NCBI GenBank assembly: GCA_020444045.1
Contig: JAHLLS010000013.1
Span: 62,001-126,000 of the forward strand
Length of the DNA stretch: 64,000 nucleotides
From: Deltaproteobacteria bacterium
Lineage (GTDB): Bacteria; Desulfobacterota; Desulfobacteria; Desulfobacterales; UBA5852
Direction: 5' to 3'
In this document: in pieces, positions 29,314 through 37,495 of the stretch
Layout of the letters: each line of letters opens with the position of its first letter
How positions within the stretch are numbered: position 1 is the first letter of the stretch
Made by a program: the position numbers and the translations under genes
Notes under the pieces: model-generated
Seen by the model: the letters and a program-made list of their open reading frames with translations, nothing else
Told to the model about the DNA's origin: nothing
Databases searched by the model: none

Positions 29314-29832
29314 ATGTCTGAATTTATTCCAGTGCTGACCAAAAAAGAGATCGATGCCCAAGTCAGCCATATCGCCCAGGTCATTTCAGCCGATTACAAG
29401 GACCGCGAATTGATTCTCATCGGCATTCTCAAAGGTGCCTTTATTTTCCTGTCCGATCTGATTCGTCAGCTATCCATCCCCGTGAAAGTCGACTTCATGT
29501 GTGTTTCCAGCTATGGCGACCATACGACCTCCTCGGGCCGGATTAAGCTGATCAAAGACGTGGATATCGACATCAACAACAAAGATGTCCTGATTGTTGA
29601 AGACATCGTGGATACTGGCATTACACTGTCGTACCTGGTGGACCATCTTCATGCTTCCGGGGCGTCCTCTGTTCGTATCTGCACGCTGATCGACAAACGG
29701 GAAAGGCGGGAGACCGACGTGCGCGTGGACTATGCCTGCCACACGGTCGACAAGGGGTTTCTCGTCGGTTATGGACTCGATTATGCCGAGTTCTATCGGA
29801 ACCTGCCGGAAGTCTATCACCTGAAATTATAA
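29314..29832 (+). CDS. hpt: Hypoxanthine phosphoribosyltransferase
   Basis: 172 residues, the normal length. The PRPP-binding motif VLIVEDIVDTGITLSYL (about residues 90-106) and the flexible-loop CVSSYG are present, and VGYGLDYAEFYRNLP at the C-terminus is diagnostic of Hpt/HGPRT. It converts hypoxanthine (and often guanine) with PRPP to the nucleotide in purine salvage. ATG 29314 follows a predicted promoter. The next gene starts 15 bp after its stop, so the two are probably co-transcribed. Confidence 0.95.
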   Translation: MSEFIPVLTKKEIDAQVSHIAQVISADYKDRELILIGILKGAFIFLSDLIRQLSIPVKVDFMCVSSYGDHTTSSGRIKLIKDVDIDINNKDVLIVEDIVDTGITLSYLVDHLHASGASSVRICTLIDKRERRETDVRVDYACHTVDKGFLVGYGLDYAEFYRNLPEVYHLKL

Positions 29833-29847
29833 CCGTTGGGGTGTGTC

Positions 29848-32646
29848 ATGATTCTTACCTGCCAGAAATGCAGTACCAGTTTCAGACTGGATGAAACCTT
29901 GCTGAAGGCGACCGGATCGAAGGTTCGCTGCTCAATGTGCCAGACGATCTGGGTGGCATACCCTCCCGCGGCATCGATTGAAGATGCCCCGTCTTCCGAC
30001 GCAGGAGGAGATGGACTCGGTGCCGCGGCACTTGCGGCGGCCGGCGCTGTTGCGGGGCAGGCCTTGACCGGCCCCCCGGAAGAGTCGGCCAAAGATGCGG
30101 ACACTCCTGCGGAGTTGAAGTTTTTTGCCGATGGCGACATCGGGGAAGACATGTCCGATGATGACGAGCTCGTGACCGATGAGATCAATCTTGATGAACT
30201 CGACCAGCTTTTGAGTGAGGACGGCGACTTCACGGCACGGCCGCTGCCGGATGAAGATTTCAAAACCGAAGAACTCAACCTGGCCGATCTCGAGAAAATG
30301 CTAGATCTGGATGCCGAGCAGACGCAATCGGAAACGATGGATACCGAACCAGCGCCGGACGACCTCGATCTGGGGGATGCCCTGGCCGATCCTTCTGAAA
30401 TGGCTGCGGTCGACAAGGACGACAGTGTTATCGAAGAGCTGGATCTTGACCTTGAAGATCTTGAAAATTTGCTGGAGGAAGATACGGGGCTCGGTGATGA
30501 AATCGCCGCAGTGGAAGAGACGGCTGGCGGACTTGAAGACGCCATCGATGACGTGGATTCGCAGGATGCCGATGGCGCCATGGATGAGATCGAGCTGGAT
30601 ATGGCCCCGGAGCTGGAAGACTTGCTGGAGGACGACGGCAGAAAGCCGATTGTCGAGGAAACGGAAGACATCGACGTATCGGATTTGGCCGATGCCGAAG
30701 AGGATCCCGCGCCGTTGCCTGAGACAGGCAGCGGGGACGATCAGGATCTGGATTTCGAGCTGGCCCCCGGGCTCGACGGTATTTTCGACGAAGGTGAAGA
30801 CATTCAGGATGTTCCCATCGAAGAAACCGAAGAATTGGATTTTTCCCAACTTGGGGCCGATCTGGCACAGGCTGAGGACGAAGCTGAAGCGGTGGCGGAT
30901 GACATCGAGCTTGAGCTCGGTGATGCGGGATCAGCCGATGAGCTCGAGGAGGTCGACGATCTGGACCTGGCTTTGGATTCGGAAAAGACGCCTGATGGCG
31001 CCATGCCGGAGCTTGACCTTTCGGAGTTGAGCCAGGCTCTGGAGGAAGGGGCATCCGACGATGATGGTGACGATGCTGCGGAACCAGAGCTTGAACTCGA
31101 AATGGACACGGATGCCGCCGAAGGCGAAGATGCAGATGAACTCGACCTTCTGATGGATGATTTCGAACAGGCGGACGCGGCTGACACCGCTGCCGATAGT
31201 GTTGAAGAAACCCGTGAGTTGGACATTGACGAACTGGAGTCCCTGATTGGTGGTCCTGGTGAGGAACCGTCGGATGCCGATGAAGAAGCGTCATCCGACA
31301 GCCTGGAGTTGGATCTCGACCTCGACGGGTTGGATGACGGGGATAGCGATGAACTGGACGACGCTACCCGCGAACTCGATCTAAACGACATCGAAAAAAT
31401 CCTGGAGATGGATGCCGCCGGCGGGAAACCAGAAGATGAGGCCGCGGATAAATCGGAGGACCTTGATCTCGACCTGGATATGGACAGTGTCCCACCGCCG
31501 CCTCCGCCGGAAGCAGAAGAAACCGGGGAAGATACCACGGGTGTCGGAAACGAACTGGACTTGTCCGAGTTGGAAAAAATGCTGGACGTGGAAGATACCA
31601 CCGACGCACCGTCCGATGCCGATGACGAAATGGAAGATCTTGATCTCGACTTCGATCTCCAGCCGGCGACCGATGAGAGCGACGATCTTGATCTTGAATT
31701 TGATATGATGGATGAAGCACCGAGTGAAGCATCAGCCCTGTTCGACACATCCGAATCCGAAGATCTCGGGTTGGATTTGGATGGCGGTTCTGCGGGAAAA
31801 ACGGACGCCGGTGATTTCGAGGGCGATCTCGATTTTGAGATTCTGGATGAAGATTTTGCGGTGGAAGAAGTCGATCTGGATGTGGACGCCGAGGAGATTG
31901 GCGCTGCTACCCTATCGGAACCGCTTGCCGCTGGCGCGCGTGCCAAGGGGGGGGATCCCCATAACCGGGACCTGACCCAGGAACTCATGGATGAGATGGC
32001 GGCCGCAGATACCCAGACCATGGCCGCGCCCCCGGTTGAAACCAAACCCATCAGGCCGGCGCCGCCCATGAAAAGGAAGAAAAAATCGAGCAAAAGCCTG
32101 GTGCTTCTTTTGATCCTGGTGATGCTGGGGGCGGCGGGGTATCTGTTGCCCAAATATACCGATATCAAACTTCCAGGGATCAAGATGCCCGATCTGTCCG
32201 GTATTCCTTTTATCGGAGAATTTTTCGGCAGCCAGGCGCCTGAGGCCATTGTTCCCGTCGAGGCCTCGCTTCAAGGCAATTGGGTCCAGAACCAGCAGGC
32301 CGGTCGTCTTTACACTATTCAGGGGCGGGTGCAAAACACTTACGCGGACGCCCGCAGCTATATCCGGGTGACCGGGCGCGTATTTGCAAATGGGCGCAAA
32401 TTTCAGCAGGCGGCCAAGGCTTACTGCGGGAATTTACTGACCCCAGAGGAGTTGGCCACACTATCGCTGGCAGACATCCAGAAGCGGTTGAGCAACCGTA
32501 GCGGTTCCGACAACAGCAACGTCAATGTGGCCCCGGGCAAGGAGGTCCCTTTCCTGGTCGTCTTCGGTGACCTGCCGCCTGAGATCGAGCTGCAGGAATT
32601 TGCGGTGGAGATATCCGGGTCCTTGCCGGTAACCGTTTCCAAATGA
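29848..32646 (+). CDS. MJ0042-type zinc-ribbon membrane protein with long acidic repeat region
   Basis: 932 residues. The N-terminus is a zinc ribbon (CQKC at residues 5-8 and CSMC at 28-31). Residues about 70-700 are extremely acidic and contain repeated short amphipathic segments of the type (L/N)L-x-(E/D)LE-x-(M/L)L, for example near 143, 205, 509 and 569. A Lys-rich stop and one membrane helix follow (SLVLLLILVMLGAAGYLLP, about residue 747), then a folded C-terminal region resembling DUF3426 (GRLYTIQGRVQN; RVFANG). The DUF3426 family usually has this zinc-ribbon/membrane/C-domain layout but a much shorter middle. Function unknown. Confidence 0.85.
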   Translation: MILTCQKCSTSFRLDETLLKATGSKVRCSMCQTIWVAYPPAASIEDAPSSDAGGDGLGAAALAAAGAVAGQALTGPPEESAKDADTPAELKFFADGDIGEDMSDDDELVTDEINLDELDQLLSEDGDFTARPLPDEDFKTEELNLADLEKMLDLDAEQTQSETMDTEPAPDDLDLGDALADPSEMAAVDKDDSVIEELDLDLEDLENLLEEDTGLGDEIAAVEETAGGLEDAIDDVDSQDADGAMDEIELDMAPELEDLLEDDGRKPIVEETEDIDVSDLADAEEDPAPLPETGSGDDQDLDFELAPGLDGIFDEGEDIQDVPIEETEELDFSQLGADLAQAEDEAEAVADDIELELGDAGSADELEEVDDLDLALDSEKTPDGAMPELDLSELSQALEEGASDDDGDDAAEPELELEMDTDAAEGEDADELDLLMDDFEQADAADTAADSVEETRELDIDELESLIGGPGEEPSDADEEASSDSLELDLDLDGLDDGDSDELDDATRELDLNDIEKILEMDAAGGKPEDEAADKSEDLDLDLDMDSVPPPPPPEAEETGEDTTGVGNELDLSELEKMLDVEDTTDAPSDADDEMEDLDLDFDLQPATDESDDLDLEFDMMDEAPSEASALFDTSESEDLGLDLDGGSAGKTDAGDFEGDLDFEILDEDFAVEEVDLDVDAEEIGAATLSEPLAAGARAKGGDPHNRDLTQELMDEMAAADTQTMAAPPVETKPIRPAPPMKRKKKSSKSLVLLLILVMLGAAGYLLPKYTDIKLPGIKMPDLSGIPFIGEFFGSQAPEAIVPVEASLQGNWVQNQQAGRLYTIQGRVQNTYADARSYIRVTGRVFANGRKFQQAAKAYCGNLLTPEELATLSLADIQKRLSNRSGSDNSNVNVAPGKEVPFLVVFGDLPPEIELQEFAVEISGSLPVTVSK

Positions 32647-32697
32647 TCTTTCGACTTGACTTCGGATGAAGGACTTGTTAAAAGGCTGCCTTTCTTT

Positions 32698-32771
32698 GGC
32701 GATGTAGCTCAGCTGGTCAGAGCATGCGGCTCATATCCGCAGTGTCCGGGGTTCAAGTCCCTGCATCGCCA
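32698..32771 (+). tRNA. tRNA-Met (CAT anticodon)
   Basis: 74 nt. Acceptor arms GGCGATG (32698-32704) and CATCGCC (32764-32770), discriminator A. D arm GCTC/GAGC, anticodon stem TGCGG/CCGCA with loop CTCATAT, T arm CGGGG-TTCAAGT-CCCTG. The anticodon is CAT; elongator Met is most likely, though a lysidine-modified Ile tRNA cannot be excluded. CCA is not encoded. Its 3' 27 bases are the attachment site of the adjacent island. Confidence 0.95.
32745..32771. repeat. attL, 27-bp direct repeat inside tRNA-Met
   Basis: The sequence from TCCGGGG to the discriminator base is identical at 44264-44290. It covers the T arm and the 3' acceptor strand, the usual crossover region for tRNA-targeting integrases. 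Confidence 0.95.
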
Positions 32772-32791
32772 ACAAAAAACATAAGAAAATC

Positions 32792-32815
32792 GGGCGGTTA
32801 TCAACCGCCCTTTTT
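32792..32815 (+). terminator. tRNA terminator (element-derived copy)
   Basis: Stem GGGCGGTT/AACCGCCC with a short loop and T5. It overlaps the stop codon of the convergent integrase gene. A diverged copy lies at 44313-44337 after attR. Confidence 0.85.
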
Positions 32816-33994
32816 CTTCACTGCCCGGTCACTGCCATAGTTCTTTCTGGCTTCCAAGACATCCGCTAAATGTTTCATCTTCACTTGGACGTAATTTGTC
32901 CTAGTCACTTCCATTGAGCTATGCCCCATGAGGTCAGCAACCACTCTTAGGTCTACCCCCTGCTCAAGCAGGTTGGTTGCGAAGCTATGCCGAACTCCAG
33001 CATAGAGCGGTATCTTTACGCCCACAATCTTACATGCTCTATTCCATATCCGGTCTATGTGCTTGCCGTAGGGCTTTCCCTTTTTGTTAATAAAAACGAA
33101 CCCCGTTAAGGATCGAGGAACGTTCCCCAGGATGTCCGCAAGCTCTGAGGTGATCGGAAAGTATAGAATACGCTTGTTCTTCAGAACTTCCCTAAGCTCT
33201 CCTTCAGAATAGTTCCGTTTGAACACTATCACTTGATTTTCCCAATCAACACAATCCCACATGAGCGCTCTCGCCATGCTAGGACGGCAGCCAGTAGCCT
33301 TTAAAAATCTGAATATAGGCTGATTGTGGGACTCAATGGCATTAATAATCTTGTCCTGCGTTTCCTCCGTTATGGCCTGTATTGGAGGCTTTTGCAGTTT
33401 GACCCTGGGAAACGGAGGTATTCGTTCAATCATTTCAAGCTCATGAGCAAACCCGAACAAGTGAGATAGATCGCTCAGGATATTTTTGACCGTTTTCGGT
33501 GCCAGATCGAGGGACATTCTGAAATTGTGTAAATCCATAGCTCGTATGTCTCTAATATCCTCATCGCCCAATAACGGAATAAAGTATTTTTTCGCGTGAG
33601 TTCTCTTTTTCTGCATCATGGCAGGGCTTAAATCATCCACACTGGCGCGTTGCTCATTGTGCGCAAGCCACATCTCAACCACATTGCGAATATAGAAAGG
33701 CTTTGCCTTCTTTTGAAAGTAATGTGATGGATCAAACTTGTGATCGTCTATTTCACGCCGAATTGCTTCAAGTAAGCGGTTGGCTTGCTCGTTGCTTGAA
33801 AGCAAGTTACCTCGTTTGTCTTTCCAAACCCTGTATCTTTCGCCTTTCCAATAGAGATCAATGAAAAGACGCGAAGGAGAGGTCATGCAAGCGGGACAAA
33901 TAAGAAAGGTAGCGGTTGTTCCCGGTAGGGTTTTTTTCTTAAATGCTTTCTTGCACTTTGGGCATTTTTGCTCGGTTCGGATAGACCCCTTCAT
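32801..33994 (-). CDS. int: Tyrosine site-specific integrase with N-terminal zinc ribbon
   Basis: 397 residues. The N-terminus has CPKC and CPAC pairs about 22 residues apart (zinc ribbon), then a SAM-like core-binding domain (about 80-190) and the catalytic domain. Catalytic Arg is in TGCRPSMARAL, the Lys in KNKRILYFPI, and LMGHSS with NYVQ provide the second His and the nucleophilic Tyr. The first His of the HxxR box is replaced (YAGVRHSFAT), an unusual variant. ATG 33994 is chosen for its GGGAGG site seven bases upstream. Position beside the tRNA att site indicates it integrates this island. Confidence 0.92.
   Translation of the reverse strand: MKGSIRTEQKCPKCKKAFKKKTLPGTTATFLICPACMTSPSRLFIDLYWKGERYRVWKDKRGNLLSSNEQANRLLEAIRREIDDHKFDPSHYFQKKAKPFYIRNVVEMWLAHNEQRASVDDLSPAMMQKKRTHAKKYFIPLLGDEDIRDIRAMDLHNFRMSLDLAPKTVKNILSDLSHLFGFAHELEMIERIPPFPRVKLQKPPIQAITEETQDKIINAIESHNQPIFRFLKATGCRPSMARALMWDCVDWENQVIVFKRNYSEGELREVLKNKRILYFPITSELADILGNVPRSLTGFVFINKKGKPYGKHIDRIWNRACKIVGVKIPLYAGVRHSFATNLLEQGVDLRVVADLMGHSSMEVTRTNYVQVKMKHLADVLEARKNYGSDRAVKKKGG
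32818..32836. promoter_or_regulatory. Paired CACTGCC repeats, probable integrase arm sites (left)
   Basis: TCACTGCC at 32818-32825 and 32829-32836, an 11-bp period, about one helical turn. A near-identical pair is found at 44184-44202. Both pairs lie about 50-60 bp inside the att repeats, as arm-type sites do. Here they overlap the 3' end of int. Confidence 0.6.
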
Positions 33995-34491
33995 ACACAA
34001 ACCTCCCGTGGGATGATTTGCTTGAGCATAGGATATGTCTAAGGCATGGGTCAACGCCGAACCTCTCGTAAAAAGTGGTTAAATGAATCCTGCCTAAATT
34101 GTTTTGAAATACCGTTAACTTACACATAAGAATACCGCTTCTATAAAACAGAAAAGGATCAAGCAAGGAGAGAAAATTCTGCGAAAATACTCCCTTATGA
34201 TCCCAAACAATTCCGATTTTTAATAATTCTAGCAGTATTATCCTGATTTGTCAAGAACATCCATTTTTTGGTCATATTAAGTGATTGATATTATTTCGTT
34301 ATTTAAGATTCACAAAAGCACAATTATCCAAAAACCACCCAAAATAGATGTAAAAAAAGATACATCCATTCTTACAGTTTTTTGGGAAGGAAAAATGAAA
34401 AAAAGCGAACGATGAATGCTCAGAAAAATGATACTAAGTGTAAAAAGCCGCACTCTGTCTTTGACGGCAAACGGCTCATGAAAGTATATTG
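33995..34491. other. AT-rich gap upstream of int
   Basis: About 500 bp of very AT-rich DNA between the integrase start and the structured leader at 34492. It probably contains the int promoter; no credible gene or clear dyad was recognised. Confidence 0.4.
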
Positions 34492-34614
34492 TGGTTGGTC
34501 ATCGGCTAGACAATGAGGGCATGCGTTCATTGTCTGGAAAACCTCAAGGCGGCATAACCCATGAGTCGGATTTCACTTTATTTATGCCGCCACCCTGTCC
34601 AACCAACCGAGACC
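34492..34614 (+). promoter_or_regulatory. Structured leader upstream of secreted-protein gene (copy A)
   Basis: A branched fold is possible: outer stem TGGTTGG (34492-34498) with CCAACCA (34599-34605), hairpin AGACAATGA (34508-34516) with TCATTGTCT (34527-34535), and hairpin GGCGGCATAA (34548-34557) with TTATGCCGCC (34582-34591). The part 34543-34614 is repeated, without gaps and at about 79% identity, at 37332-37403. Each copy lies 60-95 bp before a cargo gene on the same strand, suggesting a shared control element or small RNA. Confidence 0.55.
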
Positions 34615-34673
34615 ATTTCTCCATATGCAATCAGACAGCCAAGAACCTGAGACTGGGCTAAAAGGAGGAAGTC

Positions 34674-35087
34674 ATGAAAAAGATGGTGGTGATCTTGATT
34701 TTGTCATTGGCCTTAATGTTGACCGGGACGTGCTATGCGCAGGATAATAGCAAAGGTACACTTGGCTTTTATAAGTGTCTTACCAAACCTCCGATGTTCA
34801 TGCATGTCGATGAACGCACTACGAACAGTTTACACGTAGTTTACGGGGAAGGTGAGAATTTAAACAACGCGCACGAGTCCGACATGGAGGTAAACGATTC
34901 TGGGATATATTACGGGGTCTTGTACAAAGTGGAAGGCTCAGGCCGCCCTCATACTCGAATGCTTCTAGCTGGTAAAGCGAAGTTGGAGTGGAAGCAGCAA
35001 AACACCCTTCTCTTTGAGGTAAATACTTATATTGAGAAGAACATTTACGAGTTCCACAAAATGTGGGAACCCAATAAACAGAAGTAA
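34674..35087 (+). CDS. Small secreted protein of unknown function
   Basis: 137 residues with a clear signal peptide (KKMVVILILSLALMLTG, cleavage near CYAQ). The mature part of about 115 residues looks like a single beta-rich domain (ITTNSLHVVYGEG, YYGVLYKVEG, LLFEVNTYIEK) with one Cys. No family is recognised. Ribosome site AAAGGAGGAAG is strong. It is the first cargo gene after int and stands behind structured leader copy A. Confidence 0.75.
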   Translation: MKKMVVILILSLALMLTGTCYAQDNSKGTLGFYKCLTKPPMFMHVDERTTNSLHVVYGEGENLNNAHESDMEVNDSGIYYGVLYKVEGSGRPHTRMLLAGKAKLEWKQQNTLLFEVNTYIEKNIYEFHKMWEPNKQK

Positions 35088-35211
35088 CGACAAATGGGAG
35101 CTAGTGTGTCCGAGATAGCTTCAGAAGGTGACGGAAAATACAGGGACATTGTGCGTGTGGTAGAAGTTTTTAGTCGAGGTTCATACTAAGCTAAGGATAC
35201 ATTTTCTCCCC

Positions 35212-35874
35212 CTATTTGGAACGATGAATAATAACCCCTACATTTGAAGCTGTAAAAGGCTTTTGGTCAACGGTTTTGTACCCTTTTTCGTTCAACTCTT
35301 CCGCAATCATGGCGTAACTCATCCTGGGCAAGCCTTTTCTCTTCCTCCTTAGGCGCTTTATTTCATCGATGATATTTGGCGCTATTTCGCGATAGCCTTT
35401 TCTGCCTTCACATTTGCCGTCTCGTTTTTTCTTCCTTTCACGCGCCGCTCTGAGCTTTAAGACTATCATCGTTTTTTCGTATTCAGCGATTGCCCCCAAA
35501 ACCTGGCGAACTAGTTTACGAGTAGGATCGTCCTCTAGCAAATCTCCATCGGAAGCAGAAAGCAATTCAAAGCCTTGCTTTTTGAGATCGTCAATGATCG
35601 CTTCCTGTACCATTAAATCCCGCGCCAAACGGTCAATGCGCTCAATGATAACGGTCTTAATACCATGTCCATTTTCTTCCAAATCATACATTAAGTCTGC
35701 TAGAGCAGGTCTATTCTCAAGAGTGCCGGATATCCCCTCGTCTTTATAAATTCTTTCAATCGTAAAGCCATTTGATTTGGCAAAGTCACGGATGGCCTCT
35801 TCTTGGCGTGTAAAACCGTCCCCATCAATTTGCCCTCTACCGCTCACTCTTAAATAGCCAAAAGCTTTTTTCAT
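35212..35874 (-). CDS. Serine recombinase (resolvase/invertase family)
   Basis: 220 residues. The catalytic Ser is in GYLRVSGRGQ near the N-terminus; the resolvase core motifs GISGTLENRPAL, ERIDRLARDL and LVRQVLGAIAEYEK follow. The C-terminal part (KRLRRKRKGLPRMSYAMIAEELNEKG) is a helix-turn-helix DNA-binding domain. Start ATG 35874 has GAGGTG six bases upstream. It is a second recombinase besides the tyrosine integrase and could act in dimer resolution or in moving an inner module. Confidence 0.92.
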   Translation of the reverse strand: MKKAFGYLRVSGRGQIDGDGFTRQEEAIRDFAKSNGFTIERIYKDEGISGTLENRPALADLMYDLEENGHGIKTVIIERIDRLARDLMVQEAIIDDLKKQGFELLSASDGDLLEDDPTRKLVRQVLGAIAEYEKTMIVLKLRAARERKKKRDGKCEGRKGYREIAPNIIDEIKRLRRKRKGLPRMSYAMIAEELNEKGYKTVDQKPFTASNVGVIIHRSK

Positions 35875-36251
35875 GTCCGTCACCTCATTTAATAATTAAC
35901 TATATTAAATAGTATTTTAAATATGTTGTCAAGTTTTATATTACGTTTTCTACAGATTATGTAATTTGTATTTGTATATAAACGCTTATGATTCTGATTT
36001 TGATAGGTCAGAGCATATATGCAGAACTCCGATAGACAGGTTGCCAATTAAAATAATAGACTATGACTGGAGCAGAATGAAGCAAAGGAAATCGGAGTCA
36101 ATAGGAAAACGCGGATCACCCATCTCGACTCGACATTAGAATATAAGTCGTTTTTTCGCTCTAAAGAGGAATACTACTTAGAGTAGACTCTCTTGATATT
36201 TTCTTGACCAAAGCCCTTATTTCAAAGAAAATATTGGTAGGAGTGATAAAA
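35875..36251. other. AT-rich divergent intergenic region
   Basis: About 375 bp between the recombinase gene and the divergent membrane-protein gene. It is very AT-rich and likely holds promoters for both; no repeat or hairpin stands out. Confidence 0.4.
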
Positions 36252-37088
36252 ATGTTAAATGAGTATTATGACACGATAGAAACTTTAGAGTATTTTACCT
36301 TAGCTTTGTTTGGAGCCTTTATCATTTTTTATATATACTATCATAGATATAAGGCTCTTCAAACTATTTTTTCATTTGTGCAGAGATTAAATAGTATTCA
36401 AGGGGAATCTACCTTAGTATATGATCACAAGAAAGATATACGCAATCAACTGAAGGTTAAGAATATATTAAATTCTTTAAATGGTATAAATGATAATATT
36501 AATTATGTTTCTTTCCTAGATAATGATCCTCAAAATATATCTTACCATATTCATGAATTGGCTAAAAGATTGTTGTCATACTACGACAATCGTGCTGGTG
36601 TAATATCATATACTGACTTTAAAATGCATGTTGATTTCATTAAAAATGCTCTCATAGCTAAAGAAAAAAGTCAAAAATGGGAATGTGTATTAGACTTTTT
36701 TAATGATATAGCTAAAATAGCTCACTACGAGAGGCTGAAGGAATATGACCAAAGAGACTATCAAGAAATGAGAAGCAAACCTTCTGAGTTGTATAATAGA
36801 TGTAATGAGCATATAGATGAATCATTCATAAACAATAATCTGAAAACTTTAACAGAAAGTGAATTTGAATCTTTATTTTATGCTTTGAATATTATCGCCA
36901 AAGAAAAATTGATCACTGTGTCATTTTCCATGAGAGAACATTATATACGGTACTGTACTATAAAAGCTGTGAAAAGAGTCACTATTATAGTTGGACTAAT
37001 ATTAATAATACAATTATGGGTTTTTGACTTAAAAAGGGTCTTTTCTAATATTATTTATTATTTTATACATGTTAATGAAGAATACTAA
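36252..37088 (+). CDS. Membrane protein of unknown function (two TM segments)
   Basis: 278 residues with a membrane segment at each end (YFTLALFGAFIIFYIYY, about residues 13-30; VTIIVGLILIIQLWVF, about 250-265) and a largely helical, charged region between them. ATG 36252 is chosen because GGAG lies eight bases upstream. AT-rich codon use marks it as island cargo. No family is recognised. The end-to-end membrane anchoring is also seen in the protein at 40697-41464. Confidence 0.7.
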   Translation: MLNEYYDTIETLEYFTLALFGAFIIFYIYYHRYKALQTIFSFVQRLNSIQGESTLVYDHKKDIRNQLKVKNILNSLNGINDNINYVSFLDNDPQNISYHIHELAKRLLSYYDNRAGVISYTDFKMHVDFIKNALIAKEKSQKWECVLDFFNDIAKIAHYERLKEYDQRDYQEMRSKPSELYNRCNEHIDESFINNNLKTLTESEFESLFYALNIIAKEKLITVSFSMREHYIRYCTIKAVKRVTIIVGLILIIQLWVFDLKRVFSNIIYYFIHVNEEY

Positions 37089-37331
37089 TTTTTTTCCAAA
37101 TTAATTTACGCGATATTACCTTTTTATAATTTCAGATTCTGAGAAGTGAGTGCGGAAAATTGGACAGGCTGTTAAGGCGGAATTCTCAGGAGAGGAGGAC
37201 ACGAGACAAGAAGCAAGAGAAGACGATATTTTGGAAAGTCTAAATCCAAGGCCGCTCTTGACGCTTTGTCCTGGGAGCTGAGGGTTATGGAGCTGGCTTA
37301 CAGATATTGCGCCACCCTTTGCTTGGGTAAA

Positions 37332-37403
37332 CTCAAAGCGGCGTAACCCATGAAATGGATTCCATCTTATTTTTGCCTCCATACTGTCCAACCAACCGCA
37401 ACC
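37332..37403 (+). repeat. Leader repeat, copy B
   Basis: 72 bp aligning without gaps to 34543-34614 (about 15 differences), including AACCCATGA and GTCCAACCAACCG. The hairpin of copy A is weakened here, and its outer stem is not evident. It lies 92 bp upstream of the NDT/TIR-like gene. The rest of the 407-bp gap (37089-37495) shows nothing else. Confidence 0.6.
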
Positions 37404-37495
37404 ACTTTTCTCAGCAAAAAAGGACATATAATTTTCGTTTCAAAAATAACACTCATTTTTTATCCCTCGAAACATGAAAAAATAGGTGACAACAT

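Noticed and set aside
30804-32249. 481-codon minus-strand Ser-rich frame
   Set aside because: Antisense of the Asp/Glu repeat region; Ser richness follows from complementing GAT/GAA codons.
34492-34614. Integron attC site
   Set aside because: GTCCAAC fits the R'' consensus, but the required order of R''/R' boxes is not met, and there is no integron integrase nearby.
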